From Sinorhizobium garamanticum (GTDB lineage: Bacteria; Pseudomonadota; Alphaproteobacteria; Rhizobiales; Rhizobiaceae), in assembly GCF_029892065.1 (NCBI RefSeq), contig NZ_CP120374.1, positions 558,001 through 622,000 on the forward strand: 64,000 nucleotides of DNA, given 5' to 3'. A program made the position numbers and the translations under genes. The notes under the pieces were generated by a model that had not been told where the DNA came from, made no database searches, and was given only the letters and a program-made list of their open reading frames with translations. Numbering within the stretch: position 1 is the first letter of the stretch; each line of letters begins with the position of its first letter. Shown piece by piece: positions 1 through 8,236 of the stretch.

Positions 1-79
1 CGTAGCATGCCTCGACGTGCCTCAGACACAAAAACTCGGGACGGCTGCAATGGCACGCACAGGATCAAGGGAGAAATAG

Positions 80-1063
80 ATGAAACATGAACGGATTACC
101 CTGCGCGGAGCGCAGATCGCCGCTCTTTCGGCTGCACTGCTGTTTGCAGGCAGCGCCGTGGCGCAACAGAAGTTCGTGACCATCGGGACTGGCGGCGTCA
201 CTGGCGTTTACTACGCCGCCGGCGGCGCTATCTGCCGGCTCTTGAACAAAGACCGGAAAACGCACGGAATCCGCTGCTCAGTGGAATCGACCGGCGGATC
301 GGCGTTCAACGTCAACACAATCAAGGAGGGCGAACTCGACTTCGGCATGGCGCAGTCCGATATCCAGTACAACGCCTTCAAGGGCGAGGAATCCTTCAAG
401 GAGGGCGGCGCACACGCCGACCTCAGGGCGGTCTTCTCGATTCATCCGGAGCCGTTTACGGTGCTCGCTCATCCGAATGCCGGCGTGACGAAGTTCGAAG
501 ACTTCAAAGGCAAGCGCTTCAACGTCGGCAATCCGGGATCGGGCACGCGCGCTTCCATGGAGCGTCTGCTCGCCACGATGGGCTGGACGCTGGCCGATTT
601 TTCGCTTGCGTCGGAACTCAAGGCCGACGAGCACGGCCCGGCACTTTGCGACGGCAAGATCGACGGCTTTTTCTACGGTGTCGGCCATCCTTCCGCCAAT
701 ATCCAGGATCCGACGACGACCTGTAGCGCAAAGCTGGTGTCGCTGACCGGCGATGCGGTCGACAAGCTGGTCGCGGAAAATCCCTATTACGCACGGGCGA
801 CCATCCCGGGTGGCCTCTACAACAACAATCCGGAGGATACGGAAACCTTTGGTGTTCTGGCGACATTGGTCACGTCGGCCAATGTTCCGGAGGAAAGCGT
901 CTACCAGCTGACCAAGTCGGTGTTCGAGAACTTTGATGAGTTCAAGTCGCTGCATCCGGCTTTTGCCAATCTCGATCCGGCCAAGATGATCAAGGACGGT
1001 CTCTCGGCGCCACTGCATCCTGGCGCGGAAAAGTATTACAAGGAGAAGGGCTGGCTGAAATAA
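80..1063 (+). CDS. TRAP transporter solute-binding protein, TAXI family
   Basis: This 327-residue periplasmic protein should capture a small, probably carboxylate-type, substrate for the membrane protein encoded just downstream. It begins with a basic region and a hydrophobic signal segment ending AVA-QQ near residue 28. The family-typical [19 protein letters not shown] motif follows at about 34-52, and the NPGSGTR motif lies in the middle. Length fits TAXI receptors. The ATG at 80 is preceded by a GGGAGA-like ribosome site. Only 160 bases separate it from the fused TRAP permease, so the two form one transporter operon. The substrate cannot be read from the sequence; TAXI systems are mostly uncharacterised, with glutamate and related acids known in a few cases. 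Confidence 0.93.
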   Translation: MKHERITLRGAQIAALSAALLFAGSAVAQQKFVTIGTGGVTGVYYAAGGAICRLLNKDRKTHGIRCSVESTGGSAFNVNTIKEGELDFGMAQSDIQYNAFKGEESFKEGGAHADLRAVFSIHPEPFTVLAHPNAGVTKFEDFKGKRFNVGNPGSGTRASMERLLATMGWTLADFSLASELKADEHGPALCDGKIDGFFYGVGHPSANIQDPTTTCSAKLVSLTGDAVDKLVAENPYYARATIPGGLYNNNPEDTETFGVLATLVTSANVPEESVYQLTKSVFENFDEFKSLHPAFANLDPAKMIKDGLSAPLHPGAEKYYKEKGWLK

Positions 1064-1223
1064 GCACCGGCATATTCTCGCGGCGGCCGGCGGGTTCCAT
1101 GGTGTCCCCGCCGGCGAACAAAAGTGGGAGGGTGTCACGAGCGACGTTCAAGAACGGCAGGTCGATCTGGACCTGGAGCAGATTGTCGCCGAGGCGGATA
1201 CCGGTGGGCGCAACGCCAAAGGG

Positions 1224-3725
1224 GTGACGGGGCAGATATTGCTCTGGACCGCTGCCGCTTGGTCGCTGTTCCAGCTCTGGTACGCGTCCCCCCTGCCATT
1301 TGTCTTTGGCTTCGGCGTGCTCAACGATACCGAAGCGCGCGCCATCCACCTCGGGTTTGCGCTGTTTCTGGCCTTTCTCGCCTATCCCGCTCTGAAAAGA
1401 TCCCCTCGCGACCGGGTGCCGTTCGCTGATTGGGTGCTTGCGGTGCTGGGCGCCTTCGCCGGCGCTTATCTATTCCTCTTCTATGTCGTGCTTTCCGGGC
1501 GGCCCGGCCAGCCGACGACACTCGATCTCGTCAGCGGCACCGCCGGCATCCTGTTGCTGCTCGAGGCCACACGCCGTGCGCTCGGCCTGCCGATGGTGTT
1601 CGTAGCGGGCACCTTCATCTTCTACACCTTCGCCGGCCAGTACATGCCGGACGTCATCCAGCACCGCGGCGCATCGCTGGTGAAATTCATCAATCATCAG
1701 TGGCTGACGACGGAAGGCGTGTTCGGCATTGCGCTCGGGGTCTCGACGAGCTTCGTTTTTCTCTTCGTCCTGTTCGGAACGTTGCTTGAAAAGGCAGGCG
1801 CCGGCAACTGGATGATGCAGATTTCGATCGCTTTGCTCGGGCATCTGCGCGGTGGCCCGGCCAAGGTCGCCGTGGTCTCCTCGGCCTTGAATGGTGTCGT
1901 CTCCGGCTCGTCTGTCTCCAACGTCGTGTCGGGCGGCATCTTTACCATTCCGCTGATGAAGCGCACCGGACTTTCCGGCGTGAAGGCCGGCGCGATCGAG
2001 GCCTCGGCCTCGATAAACGGTCAGATCATGCCACCGGTGATGGGCGCCGCCGCATTTCTGATGGTCGAATATGTCGGTATTCCCTACGCGGAGATCGTCA
2101 AGCACGCGCTGCTGCCGGCTGTCTTTTCCTACATCGCCCTTCTTTACATGGTGCATCTGGAGGCGGTGAAGCTGAACATGCAGCCGATCCCGCAGCGCCC
2201 GACTCCGAGGCGCGAGCGATGGCTCCGCATGGCTCTCGGGCTCTCCGGGAGCGTCCTTGCGGTCTGCCTCCTCTACTACGGTATCGTCGCCGTTAAGGCC
2301 GCATTCGGCGAGACTTCGCCCCTTGTGCTCGCGATCGCGGGCGTGGCGCTCTACGTCGGGACGATCTGGTATTCGGCTCGCTACCCGGATCTCGAACTCG
2401 ACGATCCAAACGCACCGATACTCGAACTGCCGCGGGCATGGGATGTGACGCGAACCGGGCTCGATTTTCTCATTCCCATTGCCGTCCTGCTCTGGTGTCT
2501 GATGGTCGAGCAGCTTTCGCCCGGACTTTCGGCCTTCTGGGCGACGCTAACGATCATCGGCATCGTCGCCACCCGCCAGCCGTTGATGGCGATTTTCCGG
2601 AGGAAGCATTTTGCAAGTTCGGTGCGTGCGGCAGCCTGGGACCTGACCGACGGTCTGGCGCTCGGCGCGCGCAACATGATCGGCATTGCAGTTGCCACCG
2701 CCACGGCCGGTATCGTCGTCGGAACGATCACGCTCACGGGTCTCGGCCTCATGATGACCGAACTCGTCGAGTTCATCTCGGGCGGCAACGTCATTTTGAT
2801 GCTTATTCTCATCGCAGCGATCAGTCTGGTGCTCGGCATGGGCATACCGACGACCGCCAACTACATTCTGGTCGCCACCCTGATGGCGCCCGTGGTCGTC
2901 GAACTCGGCGCTCAGGCAGGGCTCGCTATTCCGCTGATCGCGGTGCACCTCTTCGTCTTCTATTTCGGGATTATGGCCGACATCACGCCGCCTGTCGGGC
3001 TCGCCGCCTTCGCGGCGGCGGCGATATCCAAGGAAGATCCGATTGCCACGGGCTTCCAGGGGGCGCTCTATTCACTGCGCACCGCCATCCTGCCCTTTGT
3101 TTTCGTATTCAATCCAGCGATCCTGCTGATCGGCGTCGAAACCTGGGCCCACACCATCTGGGTCGCTGCCATCTCCCTTGCCGCCATCCTCATCTTCTCC
3201 GCCGCGACGATGAACTGGTTCGTGACGAAAAGCCGGCTGTGGGAAAGCGCGGTGCTGCTGCTCGCCTGCTTTACGCTGTTCCGCCCGGACTGGTGGCTCA
3301 ATCAGGTCTCGCCGCCCTACAAGGAACTGCCGGCCTCCGAATTCCTGTCGGCCATCGAGGAGGTTCCGGCAAAAGGCCGGATCAACTTCGTGGTCCAAGG
3401 AATCGACCTCATGGGCGACGAGGTTCGCAAGACTGTCAACGTTCCACTCGGCGAACCGGGCGAAGCGCTGCAGCGGCTGCGATCGATCGGGCTCACCGTC
3501 ACGCCCGCAGGCGACAACTTGATGATTAGCAATGTCGCCTTCGGCTCCTACGCCAAGCGCATCGGGCTCGAGGTCGGATACGACGTGGTCGCAGTGCTGA
3601 AAAGAGCCGAGCAGCCATCAAGCCTTATCCCGGTAAGCATTGCGCTGGCCCTGACCGCCGGCATTGCCGGCCTGCAGTTCGCTCGAAGAAGGCCAGTCCA
3701 GGTGACGACGGCCGAGCGACCGTGA
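1224..3725 (+). CDS. TRAP transporter fused permease, DctQ-DctM (4TM/12TM) type
   Basis: This 833-residue inner-membrane protein fuses the small and large TRAP permease subunits and drives sodium-coupled uptake with the TAXI receptor upstream. Many hydrophobic helices fill residues 1-690. DctM-type motifs are visible, such as SGSSVSNVVSGG and LGMGIPTTANYILVA. The last 120 residues form a soluble C-terminal domain of the DUF3394/PDZ-like kind, then a final membrane helix. The GTG at 1224 is the first standard start. However, the same frame stays open and protein-like upstream to a GTC codon at 1134, which directly follows a GGGAGGGTGTC ribosome-site-like stretch. The true protein is therefore probably about 30 residues longer, with a start codon that is non-standard, mutated or mis-sequenced. 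Confidence 0.9.
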   Translation: MTGQILLWTAAAWSLFQLWYASPLPFVFGFGVLNDTEARAIHLGFALFLAFLAYPALKRSPRDRVPFADWVLAVLGAFAGAYLFLFYVVLSGRPGQPTTLDLVSGTAGILLLLEATRRALGLPMVFVAGTFIFYTFAGQYMPDVIQHRGASLVKFINHQWLTTEGVFGIALGVSTSFVFLFVLFGTLLEKAGAGNWMMQISIALLGHLRGGPAKVAVVSSALNGVVSGSSVSNVVSGGIFTIPLMKRTGLSGVKAGAIEASASINGQIMPPVMGAAAFLMVEYVGIPYAEIVKHALLPAVFSYIALLYMVHLEAVKLNMQPIPQRPTPRRERWLRMALGLSGSVLAVCLLYYGIVAVKAAFGETSPLVLAIAGVALYVGTIWYSARYPDLELDDPNAPILELPRAWDVTRTGLDFLIPIAVLLWCLMVEQLSPGLSAFWATLTIIGIVATRQPLMAIFRRKHFASSVRAAAWDLTDGLALGARNMIGIAVATATAGIVVGTITLTGLGLMMTELVEFISGGNVILMLILIAAISLVLGMGIPTTANYILVATLMAPVVVELGAQAGLAIPLIAVHLFVFYFGIMADITPPVGLAAFAAAAISKEDPIATGFQGALYSLRTAILPFVFVFNPAILLIGVETWAHTIWVAAISLAAILIFSAATMNWFVTKSRLWESAVLLLACFTLFRPDWWLNQVSPPYKELPASEFLSAIEEVPAKGRINFVVQGIDLMGDEVRKTVNVPLGEPGEALQRLRSIGLTVTPAGDNLMISNVAFGSYAKRIGLEVGYDVVAVLKRAEQPSSLIPVSIALALTAGIAGLQFARRRPVQVTTAERP

Positions 3726-4208
3726 CGGAAGGCAAGCATGTCGGACAGCGCAGAGGGCTTTAAACCGTCTGCAGAGTGCGGCTTTACTGACGGCTTTCGC
3801 ATTTTTGCGGAGTTCGGCCCGAGTTGTGGTGCAGCTCGACAAGGCAAAAGCCATCACCGCGGCCGTGCCAAGCCGCGCAAAAGGAATCGCCGTTGAGCTA
3901 GTCTAGGTCGACGAAACATCAACCCCTATGACTGCTATGGGATGGTTCAACAGCAAACCAAGCCGCTGCGGCGCTCGTCGCTGTCGCTCTCGTCGGTACA
4001 GCAGTTGCCGTGTGCGAACAGGCGCGAGCTCTGGTCAAGAAGTCATGTGCTCGCGCCACGACTGACGGCAAACGCGGCGCTATGTCCTTGGCTTCACCAA
4101 GCCGCAGCGAATAGCTCCAAGAACCCTGAGTCGGAAGAGGCTTCGCTGAAAGTCTCCGTCACCTGAGCTCGGTGGTCCAAGTGGCGAATAAGGATGAAAA
4201 TTGCCGTC
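3726..4208. other. Gene-poor stretch
   Basis: Short open frames here have no recognisable protein character. The stretch lies between the TRAP operon and a decayed ClC gene, so it may hold further decayed sequence. I see no RNA gene or clear repeat. Confidence 0.4.
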
Positions 4209-4440
4209 AATGGCTGTGGGTAGCCGGCCCTGCTCGCAGAAGAATGGTTCGAACCCAAGGATAATCGCGGCAAGCACCAAGGCCCGATAGGATCACGGCC
4301 GTCAGCACCACACCAATTGCACGAGCCTCGTAGGCCCGGCTCATTTCCTCGATCGCAAACACGATTCCAGTAAGCGGCGTAATGCGGCCGCGATCCCTGC
4401 CGCGGAGCCGCCCAGGATACGGCCGCGTCTTGCATGCCAA
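4209..4440 (-). pseudogene. Frameshifted fragment of a ClC-family chloride channel
   Basis: Three consecutive reading frames on the minus strand together spell a ClC channel core. The first frame (about 4440-4383) gives GRILGGSAAGIAAAL. The second (4377-4279) gives PLTGIVFAIEEMSRAYEAR and then a hydrophobic helix. The third (4280-4209) continues with VLAAIILGFEPF. GSAAGIAAA plus GIVFAIEE is the ClC selectivity-filter region, normally joined by FNTPLA, which is missing here. Everything outside this core is gone. It is a dead fragment with at least two frameshifts, beside the 3' end of a MarR gene. Confidence 0.75.
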
Positions 4441-4469
4441 CCCGTGCTGATCGCGGACTGCCGCAGGGC

Positions 4470-4943
4470 CTAGCCTATCTGAGCCAATTGTCGAAGTTGC
4501 GCGAGCGATTCAACCAGCAACGGTTCATTCTCAAGCATTGCACCCAAATGTCTCCTGGCTAGGGCGTTGAGCACCCTTTCACCGTCGACAGTCAGGCCGA
4601 CGAGGACGCTGCGTTTGTCGGCAGTCGATTGGACGCGCAGGACAAGACCCGCCGCTTCAAGTCGATCAACGAGCTGAACGGCGCCATTATGCTGTATCAG
4701 CATCTGTTCGGAGAGTGCCCGAACCATAATCCGGCTTTGCGGAGCGACTTTGATGACCAGCAATGCCTGGTACTGTTGCGAGGTCACTCCCGCCTCGGTC
4801 AGCACCGCTTCGCTGAAGGAAAGGAAGCGACGCATGGCCAGCCTGACCCCAGCAAGGCATTGAAAGATCCCCGGATCAAGAATCGCCTCATCGGGTGTGC
4901 CGGGCGTTTGTTTGCTAGATCTGAGACGTGCGCCGGAGGGCAT
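4470..4943 (-). CDS. MarR-family transcriptional regulator
   Basis: This 157-residue protein has the winged-helix layout of MarR regulators. A helical N-terminal half is followed by VTSQQYQALLVIKVAP, then the recognition region ALSEQMLIQHNGAVQLVDRL and a wing with ADKRSVLVGLT. Such dimers usually repress their own promoter and neighbours and are released by phenolics or oxidants. A perfect 19-bp palindrome lies 17-35 bases before the ATG, and a near copy lies upstream of the membrane-protein gene at 5955-6368. Both are likely sites for this regulator. The ligand is unknown. The first 15-20 residues look weakly structured, so a slightly later start is possible. Confidence 0.9.
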   Translation of the reverse strand: MPSGARLRSSKQTPGTPDEAILDPGIFQCLAGVRLAMRRFLSFSEAVLTEAGVTSQQYQALLVIKVAPQSRIMVRALSEQMLIQHNGAVQLVDRLEAAGLVLRVQSTADKRSVLVGLTVDGERVLNALARRHLGAMLENEPLLVESLAQLRQLAQIG

Positions 4944-4959
4944 CGATACATCCTTTATT

Positions 4960-4978
4960 TATATCATGCCATGATATA
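4960..4978. promoter_or_regulatory. Perfect 19-bp palindrome, probable MarR operator
   Basis: TATATCATG-C-CATGATATA has nine-base arms around one central base. It lies between the MarR start at 4943 and the divergent gene beginning at 5093. A copy with one arm mismatch lies at 6390-6408. MarR operators are typically AT-rich palindromes of 16-20 bp in this position. Binding by this regulator is inferred. Confidence 0.7.
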
Positions 4979-5092
4979 TACTGCTTTGTACCCTGTGGGA
5001 GGGCGTTCGCGAGCGCGTCAGCGAAACTAAAAAGGGCAAATGCCGCGCTCGCGAATCGTATTGCTGAATAGTGTCACGGCGAGGGCATATCC

Positions 5093-5404
5093 TTGGACGA
5101 CCTGAACGCAAACATCAACGGATCGCTCGAACTGCCGCGAGACGTGCGGTTTTATGGCTCCATCACCGGCACTCTCACAGTTCCGCCGGAACGAACATTC
5201 GAACTCTTCGGCACGGTCGGACATGATCTTGTGATTGAGAAGGATGCGGTTGCAGTCGTTCACGGAACGGTTCGGGGCACGTTGGTCAATAAGGGCGGTA
5301 GGGTTGTTATCGATGGAGGCTCCGTAACGCGGATTGACGACCATGACCCCGCACGCCCGACTCGCGCCGCACAGCAATTCGCATCATCGGGACGAAGGCA
5401 GTGA
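5093..5404 (+). CDS. Small bactofilin-like (polymer-forming, beta-helical) protein
   Basis: The 103-residue product is a run of short strands with regularly spaced glycines: FYGSITGTLTV, FGTVGHDLVI, HGTVRGTLVNKGG. This is the pattern of the right-handed beta-helix of bactofilins and DUF583 proteins, which assemble into cytoskeletal or surface filaments. It is shorter than most bactofilins and the C-terminal 20 residues are polar. The only reasonable start is TTG at 5093, before DDLNANINGSLELP. The next gene begins inside its last codons (5401), so the two are probably translationally coupled. The family call rests on the repeat pattern alone and is moderate. Confidence 0.6.
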   Translation: MDDLNANINGSLELPRDVRFYGSITGTLTVPPERTFELFGTVGHDLVIEKDAVAVVHGTVRGTLVNKGGRVVIDGGSVTRIDDHDPARPTRAAQQFASSGRRQ

Positions 5405-5871
5405 CCCGCAAGCGCCGTCAGGGGTTCGGCTCTCATTCGTCTGACAACCTAATTCTGAAGACCGATTACATCGCTGGACAGCTTGGTCTGTCGGTGAGTG
5501 ATTTCGAACGTTATCGACACCTCGGCATGATTGTCGCGAGCGTCGATTGCGGTGTCGATGGTCAAACGGGCATAAGCCGCGTTAAATGCCGTCTTGGCAA
5601 TCGTGTATGGGAAGCGCTCGTCAACGAGGAAGGAACTGTCGTTCATGAAACCACGACATTCCTGCGCGGCAAATTGGCAAGACCGAAACCGGACCGCCAG
5701 CTGAGCTCCCTGAAGACGAATACTCTAAGCCTGTGGTTCGGCATCTGCTTCCGCGCGCAAGCGAGCCCCTGCTCTCGGCGCCCAGTCTGGAATCGCGTCG
5801 AGCAGGGCGTTTCTCGCAACGCGAACTGTGACCTAAGTATCGACCCAGCGACGGCAGGCATACCCGAATGA
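5401..5871 (+). CDS. Hypothetical protein, weakly DUF6522-like
   Basis: I do not firmly recognise this 156-residue protein. Residues 18-90 look like a folded domain: TDYIAGQLGLSVSDFERY, then a strand-rich part ending WEALVNEEGTVVHE. This order resembles small DUF6522-type rhizobial proteins. From about residue 95 the composition changes to Ser/Arg/Cys-rich sequence of low protein character, so the end may result from a frameshift or read-through. It starts with GTG overlapping the stop of the upstream gene. A strong hairpin begins six bases after its stop. Confidence 0.5.
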   Translation: MTRKRRQGFGSHSSDNLILKTDYIAGQLGLSVSDFERYRHLGMIVASVDCGVDGQTGISRVKCRLGNRVWEALVNEEGTVVHETTTFLRGKLARPKPDRQLSSLKTNTLSLWFGICFRAQASPCSRRPVWNRVEQGVSRNANCDLSIDPATAGIPE

Positions 5872-5876
5872 GCGAC

Positions 5877-5905
5877 GGCCCGCCTGAAGTCATTTCAGGC
5901 GGGCC
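5877..5905. terminator. Bidirectional hairpin terminator between convergent genes
   Basis: GGCCCGCCTGAA and its exact reverse complement flank the loop GTCAT, a perfect 12-bp stem. It sits between the plus-strand gene ending at 5871 and the minus-strand gene ending at 5955. The T-tract is weak on both sides. Confidence 0.8.
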
Positions 5906-5954
5906 TTGCCTTTGGTCGCCCCCAGCTAGTCAGCGGTCGGCCAAGGGTTCTCTT

Positions 5955-6368
5955 TCAGCTGCTGGTCTCCGCTTCGGCGACCGATGGCAGCTCTTTCAGT
6001 TTTACCAGCGCATCGGCACAGGTGTCGGCGGCATCGGGAACCGGCTTCGAGAGACCGGTAACCATCGCCCAGCCGCCGTTCTCGATGAAGTCGTCTTGTT
6101 CCCAACTGGACTTCGACTTGAGCTCCTTCAGATTTTCCGTAGCATTCGCAGCGGACGCGAAGTTGTGCACGCAGATATCTGAAATGAGCTCTGCACGAGC
6201 TGAGCGGACCGCCTGATCGGTCATCAGCGCAGCGCCGCCGGCTGTAGTCCAGCCGCCCCACGTGAAGCCGACGACCATGGTCAGTATTGAAGCGCCTACG
6301 GTCGACCAGAACCACACGGTTTTCGTGGGGCGATAGGTCGACCAGCCGCTTTCATTGATTTCGGACAT
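5955..6368 (-). CDS. Small membrane protein of unknown function
   Basis: The 137-residue product has a polar N-terminus (about 1-17) and a hydrophobic segment, VWFWSTVGASILTMVVGFTW (about 18-37). It continues with a Gly/Ala-rich stretch and a soluble helical tail, including CVHNFASAANATENLKELK. It should be a single- or double-pass inner-membrane protein with an exported or cytoplasmic tail. I recognise no named family. A SD-like AGGAGAGAG lies just before the ATG. A palindrome matching the MarR operator lies 22-40 bases upstream of the start, which suggests control by the nearby regulator. Confidence 0.7.
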   Translation of the reverse strand: MSEINESGWSTYRPTKTVWFWSTVGASILTMVVGFTWGGWTTAGGAALMTDQAVRSARAELISDICVHNFASAANATENLKELKSKSSWEQDDFIENGGWAMVTGLSKPVPDAADTCADALVKLKELPSVAEAETSS

Positions 6369-6389
6369 CTCTCTCCTCCTTCTTCCAAC

Positions 6390-6408
6390 TATATCATATC
6401 ATGATATA
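6390..6408. promoter_or_regulatory. Second copy of the MarR-type palindrome
   Basis: TATATCATA-T-CATGATATA matches the 4960-4978 palindrome except for one arm base and the centre. It sits directly upstream of the minus-strand membrane protein gene (start 6368) and about 280 bases before the DUF899 gene on the plus strand. The shared sequence implies shared regulation. Confidence 0.65.
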
Positions 6409-6689
6409 TTTCGCACGCAAAGGCATCGGCATTGCGGTCGAGCCACGCGCGGGACCGGGAGACGCGACCGATCGATCGCGCACGGCGGCGTGAACGCCTC
6501 CAATGTCATCATCTGATCCTCTGCCGACCCTACGGTCCGACCCTGTCGAGGGGTGGTTTCGGGATGGAAAGCAGACGGTCGTGCTTAGGGAGAGTAGAAG
6601 CTTCGAACCGCAGACAAATCATTCCCTTGGAACCCGCGTGTCGCATAGCCGTTGAATGCAAACATGCAACACTTTCAGCGGAGGAGAAT

Positions 6690-7451
6690 ATGGCTCGACA
6701 AGAAGGTCCCGGAGTCCTTGCTCCGTCTATGCGCGAGCCCATTGGCGACTTCGATGTGGTTTCGGAAGATGAATGGAACGCTGCCCGCGAGAAGCTGCTT
6801 GCGGAGGAAAAGGCCCTGATGAAGGCCAAGGATCGTCTGGTCGCTAAGCGCAGACTCCTTCCGGTGACCGAAGTTGACCGCAATTACAAATTCATAGGCG
6901 CGAATGGTGATAGGGATCTGCTGGGGCTGTTCGAAGGACGACGACAGCTTGTAGTCTATCGTTTCTTCTATGGGCCCGATGTCGAGAATTGGCCGGATGG
7001 GGCGTGCAGCGGTTGCTCGCTGTTTGCTGACACCGTCGTTCATCCTGCCCATCTTGCAGCACGCGACACGACCCTCGCCTTCGTCACTGCTGCTCCTATC
7101 GACAAGATCGAGAGCCTGCGCGAACGGATGGGATGGAACCACATCCCTTTCTATTCGCTGCCCGATGAGCGGTTCTCTCGGGATTTCGGTGTTGAAGAAC
7201 TATTCGGCATCAACGTCTTCATCCGGCGCGGTGAACGTATTTTCCGCACCTACTTTCTGAACGGCCGCGGCATTGAGGAAATAGGTCCCGTCTGGTCATT
7301 TCTCGACATGACGCTGTTAGGTCGGCAGGAGACTTGGCAGGAGGTACCGCCCGGGCGTCCTCAGGGCGATCCCTACACGTGGTGGCGTCTTCACGACAAC
7401 TACGGCCCAGTCGCTGCTCCCAACCCTCCGCAACCGAAGGGAGACGCATGA
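6690..7451 (+). CDS. DUF899 family thioredoxin-like protein
   Basis: The 253-residue protein belongs to the DUF899 family, predicted thioredoxin-fold proteins of unknown biochemical role. Visible parts are an N-terminal helical segment (EEKALMKAKDRLVAKRR), the strand-rich core with VVYRFFYGPDV, and a CSGC pair following WPDGA that could be redox-active. The family-typical end is DPYTWWRLHDNYG. The ATG at 6690 is chosen because GGAGGAG lies just upstream. The frame continues upstream to 6432, but that part lacks protein character. The role is probably redox or stress-related, but this is inference. Confidence 0.85.
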   Translation: MARQEGPGVLAPSMREPIGDFDVVSEDEWNAAREKLLAEEKALMKAKDRLVAKRRLLPVTEVDRNYKFIGANGDRDLLGLFEGRRQLVVYRFFYGPDVENWPDGACSGCSLFADTVVHPAHLAARDTTLAFVTAAPIDKIESLRERMGWNHIPFYSLPDERFSRDFGVEELFGINVFIRRGERIFRTYFLNGRGIEEIGPVWSFLDMTLLGRQETWQEVPPGRPQGDPYTWWRLHDNYGPVAAPNPPQPKGDA

Positions 7452-7550
7452 GTTGGGCGAGCCTCTGAACGCACTGCAAAACGTCAGCGGCGTTTCTCGG
7501 GACCGATTTCGGCGAATTTCCAAGGGCCTATGCCATAAACAGCGCCGTAG

Positions 7551-7601
7551 GTGTGGACGGATGCTGGTATCGAAGACGTCGAAATAGTCGACTACCATTG
7601 A
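7551..7601 (+). pseudogene. 3' remnant of a higB toxin gene
   Basis: Sixteen codons before a TGA read VWTDAGIEDVEIVDYH. This matches the conserved end of HigB/RelE-type toxins, typically ...GPEDVEIVDYH. A TAG immediately precedes the stretch in frame, and no intact toxin frame exists upstream. The stop lies 30 bases before the HigA start, the usual higBA order and spacing. The toxin appears lost, leaving the antitoxin alone. Confidence 0.65.
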
Positions 7602-7631
7602 AAGCCAATGGTGGCGCACAAGGAGCTTGAG

Positions 7632-7931
7632 ATGACCCATATCCTTCCCCCGGTCCATCCGGGCGAAATCCTTCGCGAAGAATACCTGCTTCCCCTCGAG
7701 ATGAGCGCCGGCGCACTGGCGAAGAAGCTCAATGTTCCCCGCACCCGCATCGAGCGTATCGCGGCGGAGCAAACACCGATAACGACGGATACCGCCCTGC
7801 GCCTCGCCAGGTATTTCCGCACGACGCCGGAATTCTGGATGAACATGCAGACCAGCTTCGACCTCAAGACAGGGGAAATTGCGCTTCATGACGAACTGGA
7901 ACGGATCCCGGAGATCGAGACGGCGGCATAG
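7632..7931 (+). CDS. higA: HigA-family addiction-module antitoxin
   Basis: The 99-residue protein has the HigA signature: PVHPGEILREEYLLPLEMSAGALAKKL at the start, helix-turn-helix residues 20-60, and RYFRTTPEFWMNMQTSFDL near the end. HigA normally neutralises the HigB mRNA interferase and represses the operon. The ATG at 7632 is chosen over 7608 because AAGGAG lies eight bases upstream of it and MTHILPPVHPGE is the family start. The cognate toxin is reduced to a stub (7551-7601), so this is an orphan antitoxin, which may persist as a regulator or anti-addiction factor. Confidence 0.9.
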   Translation: MTHILPPVHPGEILREEYLLPLEMSAGALAKKLNVPRTRIERIAAEQTPITTDTALRLARYFRTTPEFWMNMQTSFDLKTGEIALHDELERIPEIETAA

Positions 7932-8236
7932 CTGGTTCGTGCCCCCCGCGCTGCCCAATCTAGCCTGCGCATAACCCGTCAGCGTCCACCAAAGCCGGGT
8001 TCCAATCGATCCATTATGCGTTTTCGGAGCACAAAACGAGGACATTCTGCTTGCTTACCGGGGGCCACTCTTGCGCCGCAATTCGGCAGTCAGCGAAATG
8101 CGGACGTTCGCTGCATCACTCACCACGCTCGGCGGCGGCGCCAGTGCACCATCCCGCCGAACGCGCACTGCGCCGCCGGCTGGAACTTGTACCGATCGCA
8201 CCAATTCGAGCCGGCAATTGCTGCGCCCTTTCGCCC
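7932..8236. other. Intergenic stretch without a recognisable gene
   Basis: Convergent space between higA and the TPR pseudogene. No convincing coding frame, hairpin with T-tract or repeat was seen. Confidence 0.4.
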
